Made by a program: the position numbers and the translations under genes. A stretch of 64,000 bases of DNA from assembly GCA_000727475.1 (NCBI GenBank), contig KL647288.1, positions 3,529,604 through 3,593,603 on the forward strand. The letters run 5' to 3'. Under the pieces are notes generated by a model. The model had not been told where the DNA came from and searched no databases. It was given only the letters and a program-made list of their open reading frames with translations. Source of the stretch: Sarcocystis neurona. Taxonomy: Eukaryota; Apicomplexa; Conoidasida; Eucoccidiorida; Sarcocystidae. Positions 23,004 to 36,046 of the stretch are shown piece by piece. Numbering within the stretch: position 1 is the first letter of the stretch; each line of letters starts with the position of its first letter.

Positions 23004-23781
23004 AACCTCTCACGTGTGACCAATCTGTGCATAGAGAACGACAAGCAGCACCAGTCTTCTCACTGCGTGGGACAACGAAGCAGGAGGCAATACGTGTGAA
23101 AATAGGCGAGACACGTGTTTACTCAGCATTACGCATGCATATCGTCTAAAATGTGCCGCAGTCACCAGGATACGTAAATATCGCGCTTCAACGGTTTGGC
23201 ATCCAGCGAAATAAGAGACCTTAAACCTTCAGCGCGCGTGCCGCCGTGGCAGACCTAGTCATCCCTCAGCTGAAGGGTTTCGAGCTGGATGGTTAGGCGG
23301 TACGTGATAACCCTTTGCAATCACTTCACTCTATCTCCGAGAGGAACCTAGCCTTGCAACGTTAGTCGCGACATTTCTGACCGAAGAGAGACTTACTTCA
23401 CGGGTGGCGGACTGCTTGCCTCACCCCTGGAGGAAGTCTTGTTTCATAAGAACGTCTTGAAAAATCAAACGCGTCCGTCACCAGTGGATTCGTAATGGCA
23501 TCAACGCCACACAGAGTATTCTATCGTGTTTAACCATATCACCTGCTTGTCGGTGCACTGTTGTTGATTGCGATCCACAGAGAAAGTTTGCAAAAACCGC
23601 GCTCCAGCGGAAGGGTCCATCTTGCTCCGTACAGCAAGCTATGCTGGGAACCTGATGAGAGGCGCATCCTTCCAAAAGGTACAATGATTGGCGTCCCGTC
23701 TCCCTTTTACCCAACGGCCCTACACCGTCTCATCACCCAATTGCCTCTGGTAAAGATAACCAAAAAAGGTGCTCATACAGT

Positions 23782-24246
23782 CTACACAGACACACACGCA
23801 GTTGTAAATATCTGACCATGTTCCTTTGCGGTCTTTTCCCGGACGCGTCTGTTGTGAATACCACCGACAAGTCCCCTGTCACTACAGAGGGAGGGAACAC
23901 TATGAGCAACCATTTTTCCTCTCGTTAGGGACAGCAGAGAGCGTAGGGACCACGTCATACAGAAGCCGGCCCCGAGAAGCGGCCACCCACAACCCACGAA
24001 GGAAAGGTGGTACTGTACGGTGGTTTTGAAGGTAGACACGTGGTTGCCTGCTAGACACACATTACAGGGGTCGTGGTAGTCTTCGTCAAACGCACAGGAC
24101 AGGCGCAGCCCCGCGAAGAGGTTCCTCGTGGCTGTGAAAACTTCGCGGGATGACGGACGCGCGAGGACGGCAACGTACTCCATAGAGCAGACGCATGACC
24201 AGTGCGAAGGACCCTCTGTATCTATAGCTGGACGGAACATCCTCAT
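23782..24246 (-). CDS. Candidate small protein, unrecognised
   Basis: An ATG-started frame of 154 codons with ten or so cysteines scattered through it and no low-complexity sequence. It has no domain I recognise and no obvious signal peptide. It lies head to head with the secreted-protein gene starting at 24555, which would leave about 300 bases for a shared promoter region. Frames of this length do occur by chance here, so the call is weak. Confidence 0.25.
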   Translation of the reverse strand: MRMFRPAIDTEGPSHWSCVCSMEYVAVLARPSSREVFTATRNLFAGLRLSCAFDEDYHDPCNVCLAGNHVSTFKTTVQYHLSFVGCGWPLLGAGFCMTWSLRSLLSLTRGKMVAHSVPSLCSDRGLVGGIHNRRVREKTAKEHGQIFTTACVSV

Positions 24247-24554
24247 GAAGGTACGGACGGCTTACCACCCAGCGAGCATCGTGACGGAAGTCGTTCTGCC
24301 GTGGCTCGTGATACACGCACGTGCTGCGTGATGGCTGATGGCTACGGGCACGTGGGTTACGTTTCGACCACTCAGACGGGCTGGACACACATTTTCTGAC
24401 GTCAGACTTATTTTTCGGTGGTAGCGCTATAGAGTGACACTTAACTCTCTGGCAAAGTGCACAGATTTTCCATATATGCTACACCGCAGGTTTCTCGACG
24501 CTGTGTGTGGTAAGGGTGTCTACCGCCGCGACTGCCGCAAACCTGTTCGCAACA

Positions 24555-25310
24555 ATGGCAAAACTGTCCGTAGCCCATGTTATGTGTTTGTTCGTTGTCT
24601 TAGGTGCTTTACATCTCACTCGCATGTGCACGGCATGTGGAAAGCACAAGACCGGCTCCCACAGTGATAAACGGGATGATCCATGTGCTGAAGAAATCGA
24701 ATCAAAAGCAGGTTCTGGCCAACAGGACGAGGCTGAGGCGACCCCGGGTGCCGCATTGCGTGGAGCTGCAGAATCGCACGAAGACCTGCTCGCGATCCTC
24801 AAGGCTGCGGATATAGAAAGTCAAGCGACAAATATTGTGGAAACGGCTATGAAACACCTTACCGTGCAGGGTCTCATGCCTGCGCTGAAGGAAATCGAAG
24901 ACGCCTCCAGAGAGGCGCTCCGGCAGGTTGCAGCACAGGCGCGCAGTGAGGATGAGACGGAAAAGGACTTGGGCGCCATTGTGACTTGCCTTGTGCGTTT
25001 GATTTCAGCTGTGAAAGCCGTTCGTGTCGATGTGGATAATGCTAATGCAGCCTGGGAGGAGTTGAAAGAGTCCATACGCAATATGGCACAATACGAGAAA
25101 GGCCAACTGGAAGAAAGTGGAAAAGCAGCTCAGGCACTGGTTCGATTTTTGGAGGCAGAGATGTGGATGATGGTGAAAATCGAGCTGATGCACTATTCAA
25201 CACATGTGTTAAAAAGCATTGTCGAGCAGAAGGATGTGCGTGAAGCGATCAGTTTCGTGGAAGGTGGCGAACAGTCGCTATCCAAGCTCTTGGCACAGCT
25301 TACCCTGTGA
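24555..25310 (+). CDS. Secreted helical protein, lineage-specific orphan
   Basis: A single-exon frame of 251 codons. I chose the ATG at 24555 because the frame upstream of it has only a GTG and because it gives a clean signal peptide: a Lys near the start, then a hydrophobic core (VMCLFVVLGAL) ending near residue 26. The mature part begins with an acidic, Lys-rich linker and continues from about residue 70 as an uninterrupted series of amphipathic helices with heptad-like spacing (for example ALKEIEDASREALRQVAAQ). There are no transmembrane segments after the signal and no paired-cysteine array, which argues against the SAG surface-antigen family. It is probably secreted into the parasitophorous vacuole or host. 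I do not recognise a family. Confidence 0.75.
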   Translation: MAKLSVAHVMCLFVVLGALHLTRMCTACGKHKTGSHSDKRDDPCAEEIESKAGSGQQDEAEATPGAALRGAAESHEDLLAILKAADIESQATNIVETAMKHLTVQGLMPALKEIEDASREALRQVAAQARSEDETEKDLGAIVTCLVRLISAVKAVRVDVDNANAAWEELKESIRNMAQYEKGQLEESGKAAQALVRFLEAEMWMMVKIELMHYSTHVLKSIVEQKDVREAISFVEGGEQSLSKLLAQLTL

Positions 25311-28300
25311 AAACTCAAGCCATGTTATGCGACAGGCGAGGGTGGGGTGTGCGCAACGGTGAACACATTCTTGTGTGTCAGAAGCTGCAACACCCACGTT
25401 GTGTTACAGCGTCTCAGTAGCTTTACCAAATTGCGCGGAGAACCACCGCCAGTCCCGTCAGTGTTTCCGCTTCCTGTCAGTGAGTACACCCCTGAAAGAT
25501 TGTTAGTCGATGTAAACTCAAAAGTACTAGACTCACGTGTCCAGCCTGCGGCCACGTATAGTCAGGTCAATGCTTTTCCGTGGTTAATTGCTGTGGGCCC
25601 AGCGTAGGACGATGCAAGTGCACTTTCCCCTGTTAACAGTGAGGGTGGGGTTTTCTGTGACGACACAGACCATTCTCTAAACGACTAAATCACGCAACTC
25701 ACGGGCCCCCCCGACTGCGCAGCATCTGGAAAGCACACCTCGTTGAATTCCCCACTTGCTCCTGGCCGCTGTGGCGGCTGCTCGCAGCCAGACAGGAGCA
25801 AAATTCCACAGAAAAAAAAGGTCGCCCTGCCACCTGATCATAGAGGGGCTCTGTCAGCTCATATTTACGCGGCAGCCACACGGCGTCGGAGTCGGCTATA
25901 TAGGTTTGGAGATAGAGTAGTGATGAGCGCCACACCCTGCGTCAGTACGTGGACTTGAAGGCTGTCCATTTCGTTGTCAACACCGGGAGTCCAGCAAAGA
26001 ACGTGCCGCTTTTGCCCTCACGCAGGTAGCTGCACCCTCGCGTTCCTGCAGCACTCTCCAATAACCCAAGCAATGTGTCCCCAAGAAATACGGCTGTCGA
26101 TCTGGACTAGAGGGAGGACTGGAACATAAATCAAATTTGCACGGTAGCAAGGAAACTCGGTTAGGTTATGGTGTGTTGAAATAGTAACAAGGTGTTGTAA
26201 GTACACACACAAGGGAAAATGTGGCACATGGGGACAGAGGGCTCACCCACACTGGGATTTAGCACCATACGAAGACGCAGCAATAAGGGTATTCTGATGC
26301 TCAGCAATTGGGATCCGCCGCACACAGGAATTGGGACACGCCGCTGCGCCGTGATCTCCGGCTCCTGAAAAGCGCTGTAGGCAGACTCTCCTTGCAGCAG
26401 ATGAATTCACCGCCGAATCCGACTAGCACAGCACCTCCTAGCAAAACAGCCGACACATCAATCCCGTGTTGCCGTGGAGAGGGCGGGAATATCTACACCA
26501 CGTTTGGCGCTACAGGTTGTGCCAGCTGCCTCTGCAGCTACTGCACAGCATTGTCGGGTAGACCTGGCCTTAGAATATCCAGCAGGACAGAAAGTACGCG
26601 ACGGCATCACCGGCAGGCAGATCGTGCCGTCCCCGTTACGCTGTAGACATCAGATGCATGTACTAGGCTGCCAGGTGTGGATTCACTGAACCGGCACGAC
26701 TGGGCCTTTCCATGCTACCCTGACGGAGGACATGAATGGGGTCCTCTTCCGAAACAACGGAAAAAATAGGGTGGCAGGCACCCGTATGGACGATGCGTTT
26801 AACGACTCACTGATGGCACAGACCGTTTCATTGTGCGATCTGAACATACACGGGTAAAAAGCAAACGAGCAACAACCACTGCAGCGGCTGGTTTTACTGC
26901 TGTGCTTCCGCTCTACAGGTACTACTCCGGCCGTTGGTATACCTGTGGGAACACTGCGTAGGTTGAAATCAAATCACCACCGCTAGCGAGATAGTGCTAC
27001 CGTGATCAGTGGGCAGGAACGAACTTGACCTGCACAGCCCGCTGTGGCCGGCCGCGTGCCCGAGGCATTTTCTGCCACAGTGTGGTCGCAGCGACTGCAA
27101 CGAGCGCGAGGTTCAGTGTTTCTGTACAGTAGCAGTTTGCCAGCCCGTAGTCCAGAGTGCCACCTTCAAATTCTCTCAAGATACCATATGCCGAATGCAT
27201 CGTTGTGGACTGGGGAGAAGTCAACCTTTGGGCCAACAAGCTTCTTACTCTGAATGCGGTAAGCTGACTTGTACCCAGAGCCGCGGGGGGACAATGCAGA
27301 AAATCTGCATCATCATACTGGTTGCTCACGTGAATCTAGCTGCACACTGCAACGAGACATACTCCAGTTGCAGCGAGGAGCAACAGCGGAAGGTGAGACG
27401 ATTTCACCTACGGGAACTTTCAACTTCATACTGGTTCCGTGATCGCCCCCTTCGTTGAGAGTCCCCGTGCGCCAAAGAAGATGACAAGCGAGGCTCGCCC
27501 CCAGCCTATTGTCTCCCTCGTCATTTGACTTCGCAGCTGCGCACTAAGTGTTGCCGCTTGCAGCGCAGTTCCTGTTAACACTTGTTTCTTCCTGATACTG
27601 TCCCTCTGCTACGGGGTGCACGCCCTCTGTCGTCCGATGAGATGTGTCCTGCCTGCGTCGCAGGCATCTTCGCACCAATTCGGTGCGACACTGTGCACGC
27701 GTCAACTATTCCTGGTGTATTCTCCGGCGAAGCGGAGCTGTATTCGTTGGGATTGTTATAAGCGTTTGCTGCTTCTTTCGAATGATATTGGGCCGGAGCG
27801 GCCGACCAACGGGGGAAATCTGCTGTCCTGATGCAGCCGGAACCTCACTCTTGAGACTTGAGGATTGTACACAACAGATGTGGCGTAATAAGATTGTTGA
27901 GACAGCAGCAACACATCAGTCTTCGATACGCATTATCAGTTCGGAGGCGGCACCCGTGCCTAATTCTCTGTCGCGAATTAGACTGCGTGCGCCTCTTCGG
28001 AAGATCCAGACTAGTACTGAAGCTAGCTTTATCTCCAGATGCACAGCAATCAGAAGCTATTCCGTACTTCAAGAATGACGACTTGATGTCAATGCAGTGG
28101 TGACTACACGCGTCACCCTTCTGACGGCAACCTCTAGCGAATGCTCGCGGTAAGGCAAGCGAGCAACAACGGTCGTGCGTAATTCAGAGGGCGTTTCGTG
28201 TGTTCTCTGTTGCCTGTTGGGAACTCGTCGTCACTTGCCTCATCCGAAGCGTTGGCATCAGTGTCAGCTGAAAGGGTTACCGTGGATGCGGTTACCCACC

Positions 28301-31300
28301 AGTCCTTCCATCTTCCGTGGTGTTCACCATGCAGCAAACTACACCCGGTTCCGGTACTGGGGCTCAGCATTCGCTTTCCGAATGAATGGGTCCGCACGAA
28401 TACGACAACGGTCCCGTTTACCCATGAGCTTACGTGCTGCTTCGTGCGGTCTACAAAATGCGTAGCCGTGCCTTCGTCTGGCTGCTCGGGACAGTCGCGT
28501 GGCGTGATGACGCGCGCGCATCGCAGTCGCGTGTGCACTCTGTTTGCGTTCGGCAAAACAGCCCCAGCAACTACGTGAATAGCAGTCTTTTCCGTTATTC
28601 CGTCCGCGGCTGCATGAAGCGGGGCTATCGCTAAGGGTAGCGCCTACCCGCATTTATTGCAGGGAAGTGTCAGGACTGGCTTTGACCCTCGACAAGATAC
28701 ATCTTTGCAAGTCGCTGCGCTGCCACGTTGTTCAGAATGCAGCAGCGTGCTGGTACGCACGAAGCTGCTGATCACTAGGGGGCACTTCGTAGAGTAGTTC
28801 AAAGGAGCAGACTGCATTTTACCGAGTGTCTTCCCAACTTGCCAGTAGAAGACTACTTGCGGACTTAGTAAAGTCCGCAAGAACCTCTGCAGCGTCTGCC
28901 CGTCTGCTGTCCGATGAAATGCAGAATGGCGTGGTCTTACGGATAAAGCAGGTGCGCCACTCAGGCAAAAATGCACGCTGAGACAGGGGTAAACTCATGA
29001 GACGCGGAATGCGTCGTTGCCTTATAGGGTCTTAGGACGCTGGTACATTTTTCCTGCGTCAGCCCCTCTAGATCTACAACTGTAATAGACGGCGGCGGAA
29101 CCTGTGCGTCCCTCAAGACCGTTACAACAGCCACGCGGGTTGGCATGTATCGCTTGGGGGGCGGCTAGCTCTTTTAACTGAGCGTGGGCCAATGGTGAAC
29201 TACTGGAGAGACACAAGCACCGACTTTCGTTGTTGAAGTCCTCTCCCCGTTAAACATCAGCGTCCGCATTATCTCGTGTTGTCGTGTGTCCGTGATAACG
29301 ATGAGGAGGGGACGGACCGGATTTACTCCCGCGTCTTGGTCGCAGTGCTCCGCCCTGCAAGCTTCCTCTCCCGTTAGTTGACACAGTCATGCGGAACTGA
29401 TATATTTATTGCGTACGAGTAAAATGGATACACATCATATCCCTCGACAAAAAGACAGGGTGGACAAAATCTGTAATCTTAAAGCGGAGCCACTCCTGCT
29501 ACTCACACAACCCGCACGCTCGCTGGGCAACTAGCGAGAACATTTAATGGGTCCTGGCTATGAAGACAGTGACGGTAATCGTATTCATGTACTTTCTCCG
29601 GAAACTGTCAGCAACCGCACTACGTGACAGCATCTACTACTTTACACAAGCACTATTAGTGCATAACGTGTGCAATAACAATTTAGGGGGGGCATCCCAT
29701 GAAGCCGAAGTGATATGGTCACTAGTGTCAAGGGGTGCATGTCGTTCAAGTCACGCTCTGGCGAGCAAACGTGTAGTGTCTGGCTTGACACATCAGAACC
29801 CGCTCCTGTAACTGGAGGCGCGACCGGCTGGTCATAAGCCTAAGCAGCAACGCGTTTCCTCCTCCACGCGCAAGGTGGTCTCACCAATTGTTGCCGCGTC
29901 TACATGCCGAAATGGAACCGTCGCGGCAAAAAGTCCCCCTCAGCCGATCGCGACACGGCAGCAACGATCTTCGCGGTGGCAAACGTACATTCAATTCAAA
30001 TGTGCTCGTGAACAACTGGTACGCCTCGATGTGTTTGCATTTCTAACAAGAAGCTGTCATCCCCTAGGGTTTCACAGATCCTTAAGGTCATGTAGGCCCC
30101 AGTGGATTCCTACTGCGTTGAGCCCTACGTTTTAGTAGGTCACCGGAACAAAGGTGGATATGGCCCTGTAAAAGCAGAACGCACTGGGATCTCAAACCGT
30201 AAACATAGTTGCACACGTGCGCATATGTGAGTGCTTAAGACGACGTGGCTGAGCATCACTCTGGACGCACTATGCCCGTGAACTTTTGTACCGCTGTACT
30301 CATCGTTTTGATTACTCCTTATGTATGCGTATACGCCTTGGCAGGAAAACAACGCGGTCATGCGTGAGTCATTTCTGCAACTAGACGTGCTCTCCAGTTG
30401 CTTGCGCGACGCATTATCAGGCTTGCCGACCGACTCAGTCCCATCCATGCACACCCGTTGACCTCCTTAAGGGTATACCATCCGCTTTACCGGTCTACGC
30501 CGATCGCCGCGAAGAGAGAGACGACTTACGTGCAGATGTATGACTATGGAGATTGGAGGCGCAGGCCTCTCAATTTGTCGAAGTACGGCCTCCTAGGCCA
30601 CGACGAGTCAGGACCGGAGACGTGGACGACTGAGACTCGCTCACAATTCGAGTGCGTCGACAGAAATGAAAAGATCTAGCCATTTATGGTTGTAGGGTTT
30701 GGTATAAAGTTATTGACGAGGGAGACAGTATAGAGTTCGTGTTGAAGCGTGTGGGCTCCCATTTGAGGAGGTGATTGTCCAAGATCTCATTTCGTTTCAG
30801 CACAAACTATTCAACACACGGCCTTCGATAGAACATGACTAACCCAGGTGTGGTGGCCAATTCGACTGTAGTTCGCGCAAGGTGTTCGTGGCGTCGAATG
30901 TGTTTTTTGTGAGTCGTCGCCATCCAGACGTCGACAGGGTTTAACCTTTTCTCCGCATGTGAAATCTGAAACGTACTGTCTTGCTCTAAATGCTCTGTAC
31001 AGAAATCCAGTTCTTCGAAAAGATAAATTGGAGCGCATGGGATACTGGCCGTATGAGGGCAGCATTTACCCAAAGCAGGTCCGCGGCGGCCAGGACCTCG
31101 CAGTAGGTGAGTGTTGAAGACCCGCGAGAAGGCTCTACAAGGGGAGGTACAGGTGCATGTGCTTTCGAAGCCATATACTAGATGTCTGCGAGAAAGTACT
31201 GTCACTGTGAGCGTCCGCTGTTACACACAACCGCAGTAGCCGCTCTACAGCGTGCATCACGCAAGCATTTTGCACATCCTGTAATTCACAACTGAAGTGC

Positions 31301-33605
31301 GCTCCCGGTGGTGAGCAGGTTGCAACTTTTATAGGGTCGAGTTCTGCCGGCTGTGTCGACGTCTCTCAGCGCATCTCCTGCCGATTCGGCTGCCTACCAG
31401 TCAAAGCGAAGGCCGTTCGAAGTTACCTCAGTATCAGGAATCTCTTCCACGTGCTCTCGAATGCGCGGCTGCCACAGGAGACCACACAGTCAGTGACGAG
31501 AAAGTAGAACTTGATTTTAGGGAAAAACTACCGTCTGGAGACGCCAACTCGGGTAGAAATTGCGAAGCCGCACGTCTTGCGGACCCACTAGGTGGTAATG
31601 GAAAAGCTCACGCAGAGTTTTTCCCAGATAGGCTTTGCAAAGTAGAAAAGAACGACGAGATGTCAGTTGTTGCAGACCGACTGAGTCCACACCTACGGCA
31701 TACGTATCCCCCAGGTGCCACGTCGCGGTAACCCGCAAAAAAGACGGCGGTCAGGAAGTCTTTGAGGCCAAGTCTTCCGCTTGACCCGTTGCTGAGGCTC
31801 TTCACTCCTCCAATCAGTGGTCACAGTGCGATCGGCTAATAGATGCTTTGGGTTACCCGTATTTACTGTGAAGCACTACGTTTTCTGTATCGCACAAAGT
31901 TGTCCAGGTGAGTCGTTTGAAGCCGATTTCGCCGTACTGCTGTTACCGTCTGCATACGGACAACAGCGGCAGAGGGAGCTCCACAGCCCAGAAATCGACT
32001 TTGCTGGGATACGACGAGTGTTCTCGATGAGGGATCAAACGGCGACTGAAGCAGAACGCCCCATTTTACGGCTGGCTTTTAGGAGAAGCATGGCCGGCGG
32101 TTTTCTTGAGAATAGACCTCGGGACACCGACAGCTGAGGCCGGCAACGACCGCACGCTTTGCTGGAGCAGTGAACCGTGTAAAGGCGTTGGGTAACTACA
32201 TGTTAACGGCGGCAGACTTGTGTATTTTGTATTTTGTCTTGCAACGTCGACACTAAACATACGAGAGGGATCCCGCTTTGACGGTTTACCCTGAAACCTG
32301 AAACCTGGTTCCATACAGGGCCTGGGTGAATATGGGAAGGCTGCTTAACACAGTAGCTTGGCGCTCACGGCACTGAAGCAAAAAAAAGTTACTGGATGAT
32401 CTGCGTTGACTTTTTGTTTGATCTCGTGGTACCATTCCTAACCACATGCATTCAGATAATGGACCCGTATAACTCTCCTACAATTGAGACGGTCGTATGT
32501 CGTGTCTACCACGCCTCTCGTAGGGCGCCATTTTTGTGACAGCTTCCTAGTCGGCTTTAGACCACAAACGGCAAGCGACGCTTGCAGACTGCCACGTACA
32601 CCTGCAAGGCGAAAATCATTTCCATTAAGAATTTGTATCCGTTCGCCGTTCCCAGGGCAGACGCTAGCTCCGCTGCGGTGGCCGGCATACCCCTCGTCCT
32701 TTGCGAGCCGCCAAAAATTTTACGTTGTGTAGCCCACCTGTAGACGCGTACAGTGGACTGCCGAATGTATTCACATACGTGACGACCTAAGTGCATCCGG
32801 CGACATGTGCCACACGCTTTTGCGCTGTCTGTATCAAGCGCGGTTTTAGAAGAGAGTAGAAAGACACTGCGAAGGAAGTGCGAGAAAGCTGCCCCAAATG
32901 GATCGTGTGCGGTAGTGCGTACACGCTGCGTCCACTGCAGACGTGTCGAATGAGTACCAGCACCGGCCCACTACAGGCATCTGCCGAATGAGTACCATCA
33001 CAGGGTCATGTGATAAATCTATTCGAGTGGAGAACACGAATATACTTTATGAACTGGTGCAAGGAAGCAGCATCCACGTGAAAGCACGCCTTCTCCCTGG
33101 TGCCTCGCACGTGGCTGCGGGGCCGCTTTTGCGCAAAAGTTGAGGCCTGCCCTGGTGCGGGTGTCGCAGTAACGTTCTGTGCGGTTTTACCATGTAAGAA
33201 TATAGACGCTACCGACGGCGGTCTCCTGGTGTAGCCCATTAGTGCGGTACGACTGGGCCCTTCAAATGATGTGAATGCAACGATCTGATATTCACAAGAT
33301 GGCCCACAGTTGTTACGTCCACTCGAAGTTTTTGCTGATGGGTATAAATGCAATCATCTATTGAGCTTGACCCCTCTGTTTTCATGGAGGGAAATTTCCC
33401 GGATTTGGTCTGCTGCCATCTGTAAACACAAGTTAATCTTGTTCCCGAATCAGTAGCCTGAGAAGTTCTGACACATGCACGCTTCGCGCCCGCCAAGTCT
33501 TTCTCCGTTTCTCTTACGTGTCACAGTGGCAGGCCTTCCCGCCACTAGCGACATCAATACGACATCACGCAGGGGGCTACCTCAAAAGCAGCAACTATAT
33601 CCAGC
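25311..33605. other. Repeat-poor segment without a recognised gene
   Basis: About 8.3 kb between two single-exon genes. Open frames are short on both strands and overlap each other; the most protein-like are plus 30398-30679 (follows an acceptor-like CTCTCCAG), minus 31205-30807 and the pair on both strands near 28134-28578. None has a family signature, so they are not annotated as genes. Confidence 0.55.
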
Positions 33606-34001
33606 ATGGCAATCGCCCCTGCAGGTGGTGACGCAATGGCAGTTTTTGAGAACACTTATCGTTTGGAGCCTCTTGAGGAAGAGCGCTTCTTCCCTTCAAA
33701 AGTGGAAGTCGTCGTTGAGCGGGTGATACGCGAATTGTTTGACGGCAAATCTTTCGACGCTGAACAGGCGCCACTGTGGGCGCAGCAGGCTAGCAGCCGT
33801 TTGCTCGAGGAAGTACGTGAGCTGCACATGCCGCGCTTCAAGCTCATCGTGCAAGTGGTTGTTTGCGAGAACGCAGGCCAAGGCATCCGCGTGGCCAGCA
33901 AAAGCCTATGGGACACCAACTTTGACAACTGGGGAAGCTACACTCATGTCCAAGGTGATATGTATGTTGTGGCCATGGTATTCGGCTGCTACCATGAGTG
34001 A
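33606..34001 (+). CDS. DYNLT1: Tctex-type dynein light chain
   Basis: A complete single-exon protein of 131 residues (family members are about 113). Residues 28-131 match the Tctex-1 fold along their whole length: helices around VVERVIRELFDGK and WAQQASSRLLEEV, then the strands FKLIVQVVVCEN, GIRVASKSLWD and DMYVVAMVFGCYHE, the last being the dimer strand that ends the family. The N-terminal 27 residues are an extra, acidic tail. The protein binds the intermediate chain of cytoplasmic or axonemal dynein; coccidia need axonemal dynein for flagellate microgametes, which would fit stage-specific expression (inference). The symbol is by family resemblance; a closer DYNLT paralogue cannot be separated by eye. 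Confidence 0.88.
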   Translation: MAIAPAGGDAMAVFENTYRLEPLEEERFFPSKVEVVVERVIRELFDGKSFDAEQAPLWAQQASSRLLEEVRELHMPRFKLIVQVVVCENAGQGIRVASKSLWDTNFDNWGSYTHVQGDMYVVAMVFGCYHE

Positions 34002-35557
34002 CTGTAAAAGAACTGGCGAACTAACAAGTAAAAAGGCAGCAAAAGCAACTTCAGGGTGTGTCCCGGTTACTGGTATTTGGAGTGTCCCTGTTGCTGGTGT
34101 TTGGAGTAGTACTAGTCGCAGCTTGTGCCTAAGTTCGTCAGCCACTAAGTCGTGCAGCTTGTCCTTGCTTGCGCGCTAGAAAGAGGCAATTGGAATGTAC
34201 GTTACCGCGGCCCTTCCCCGTGAAGACGCCGGGCAAGAAAGGGCAGACCCAACGCACACGCGGAAAAGAACGGCAGGTGACCTTGGGCCGGGCAGCGCTT
34301 CACTTTGAACATCGTTCCGGGGCCCCTGTGGAAAATACCACTGTATATTCGTCCTCTCCGGCTGACATCCACTGGATCACTGGAAAAAGTCCCGGCAGAA
34401 TGCAATCGAGGTGTGCTACAAGCGCCGGAATCACACCGTAGTACTCACGTCACTGCAGTACTCTTCCACACGATACACTCCTGCTACCAAGAACAACACG
34501 GAAGGGCTGCCCACTACCAGCTTTGACTGTCTGATACAAGACAAAATTCAACCTGATGCTTCCCAAAAGACTTCCCTGGTTCCACCCTTTGCAAGAAGTC
34601 TACTGGACGAGATAATTTCGCTCCACCACCAGTTCGACTATCCTGCAGGATATCCGACGCGCTCGCGAAATTCGATTTCGTAGTTTCGCGGGTGCGAAGT
34701 CGTACCGGACTGTTGAGCGAGACGAGAAAATCTGAACGTGCAAATTAACGACGACGACCTTTCACGCTTGATCAGTAATCCGCCTACCTATACCTTCTTG
34801 GTACGCGCGCGTGGATATACGTCGCAACTGTCAAACCGATGTTCCCCGTCGGTAACCACGAATAACGTTTCTTCCTCTGCGCTGCCAGCTCTCTTCTCAA
34901 CCGTGGGTGTCTGCTCTCCTAAAAGCGAAATTCGGCACGGATGGTGCAGCATTATTCATCATGTAAAGCGATTTTGTTGCTACGCATTACCGACTGCTGC
35001 CGACACAGTGACTTTTGTGAGATCTACCTTCATTTAGACGTGCAAGTGGAAGGACTTTTCTGTAGTGTCTGCTGTTCGGATCGGGTTGGTGCATTGCCTT
35101 CTACGAAAAGCATTGAGGCTACGTATTGGTCGCTATCTCGAATACAACGATCCCCGTGACTCCATCAAAAGCACAAAGCATACTGTCGACGTTTCCGGCG
35201 GTGTTCGCACCCTCCACCGGGTAATTATATCTGGTGGAGTCTTCGGCTTCCTGTCCCTTGAATTTTTCTTCCGCTTCCTACTCGCTGTTGCACACTGTTC
35301 CTCGCAGACTTCTGCTCCACGAGACGCCCTCGATTGCAGTACGAGAGTGCAGCGCAGTGACCGACGGAAATAAAGCTGAGGGTGACTTTTTTCTGAAGTT
35401 GTCTGTCGGCCTCAACGAGGTTTTGCATGGATTGAGCCACGATCCACGCGCGCCCTTCTGTGTAGCGCGTGCCTCGTTTTACGCGTCGTTGGCAGCTACC
35501 GCTGGCCAGCTAGCGCCACGCAACATGTGTGCTGCTGCTGCCTCTGTCGACAACTAG
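34002..35557. other. Intergenic or uncalled exons
   Basis: Repeat-poor DNA. A plus-strand stretch at about 35355-35420 reads EGDFFLKLSVGLNE in the same frame as the candidate at 35558 and could be its preceding exon, with a weak GTTTTG donor. Nothing else stands out. Confidence 0.4.
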
Positions 35558-36046
35558 GAGGCAAAGTTTGACGACAGACTGCGTGATCACACAAGTGAGA
35601 AGCTCCGTGATATGTTTTGGAAAGCTATAGTCGTGCGCCTATGTACTTATTCATCAGCAAGCGCACTGCACTGCGCTCTGAGCAAGTTCACAATCGCGTG
35701 TGTCCCTGCGCTCGTTGAAAGTGGTCAAGTCACTCGAAATCCTCCCGTCAATGTGAATTGTGTAACACAAGGTACAGTATTTTTTCCACGCATGCGACAT
35801 GCTCTTCTCAGGCTCCAGCGGAACGCTCGGCCTGTGAGACGACACAAGCTGGCAGGCTCCGTCGTTATTTTCGACGCTCAAAAGACCTTGACGTCTTCGG
35901 AGTTGTCCATCACTGAGTGGCTCTACCCACTCCATGTTCTAATCGCTCTGCCGTACTCCCTAACTGCCGCTAGGGGCATCGCGACTCCACGATTTTCTTC
36001 AGTAGGAGAATGTACCACATCCGAGTGCTGCTGTACGGGTTCTTGA
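35558..36046 (+). CDS. Candidate exon(s), unrecognised protein
   Basis: After an acceptor-like CAACTAG the frame reads EAKFDDRLRDHTSEKLRDMF, a strongly helical, charged stretch, and stays open to a stop at 36046 (163 codons). An ATG occurs at 35612. The upstream frame (35234-35557) is the same phase and separated only by the TAG at 35555, so either an intron ends there or a single stop interrupts a longer ORF. The charged helices recall a coiled coil, but no family is recognised. No support from conservation. Confidence 0.3.
   Translation, partial: EAKFDDRLRDHTSEKLRDMFWKAIVVRLCTYSSASALHCALSKFTIACVPALVESGQVTRNPPVNVNCVTQGTVFFPRMRHALLRLQRNARPVRRHKLAGSVVIFDAQKTLTSSELSITEWLYPLHVLIALPYSLTAARGIATPRFSSVGECTTSECCCTGS

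Larger units (their letters stand above)
18651..23781. other. Repeat-poor segment without a recognised gene
   Basis: Balanced composition, few microsatellites, only short open frames on both strands, few of which start with ATG or resemble a known family. Local tandem duplications are annotated at 21781 and 22880. Short-exon genes could be hidden here; I cannot support one. Confidence 0.6.

Noticed and set aside
30140..30679. Overlapping protein-like frames on both strands.
   Set aside because: Neither has homology, and the two cannot both be coding in full; no basis to choose.
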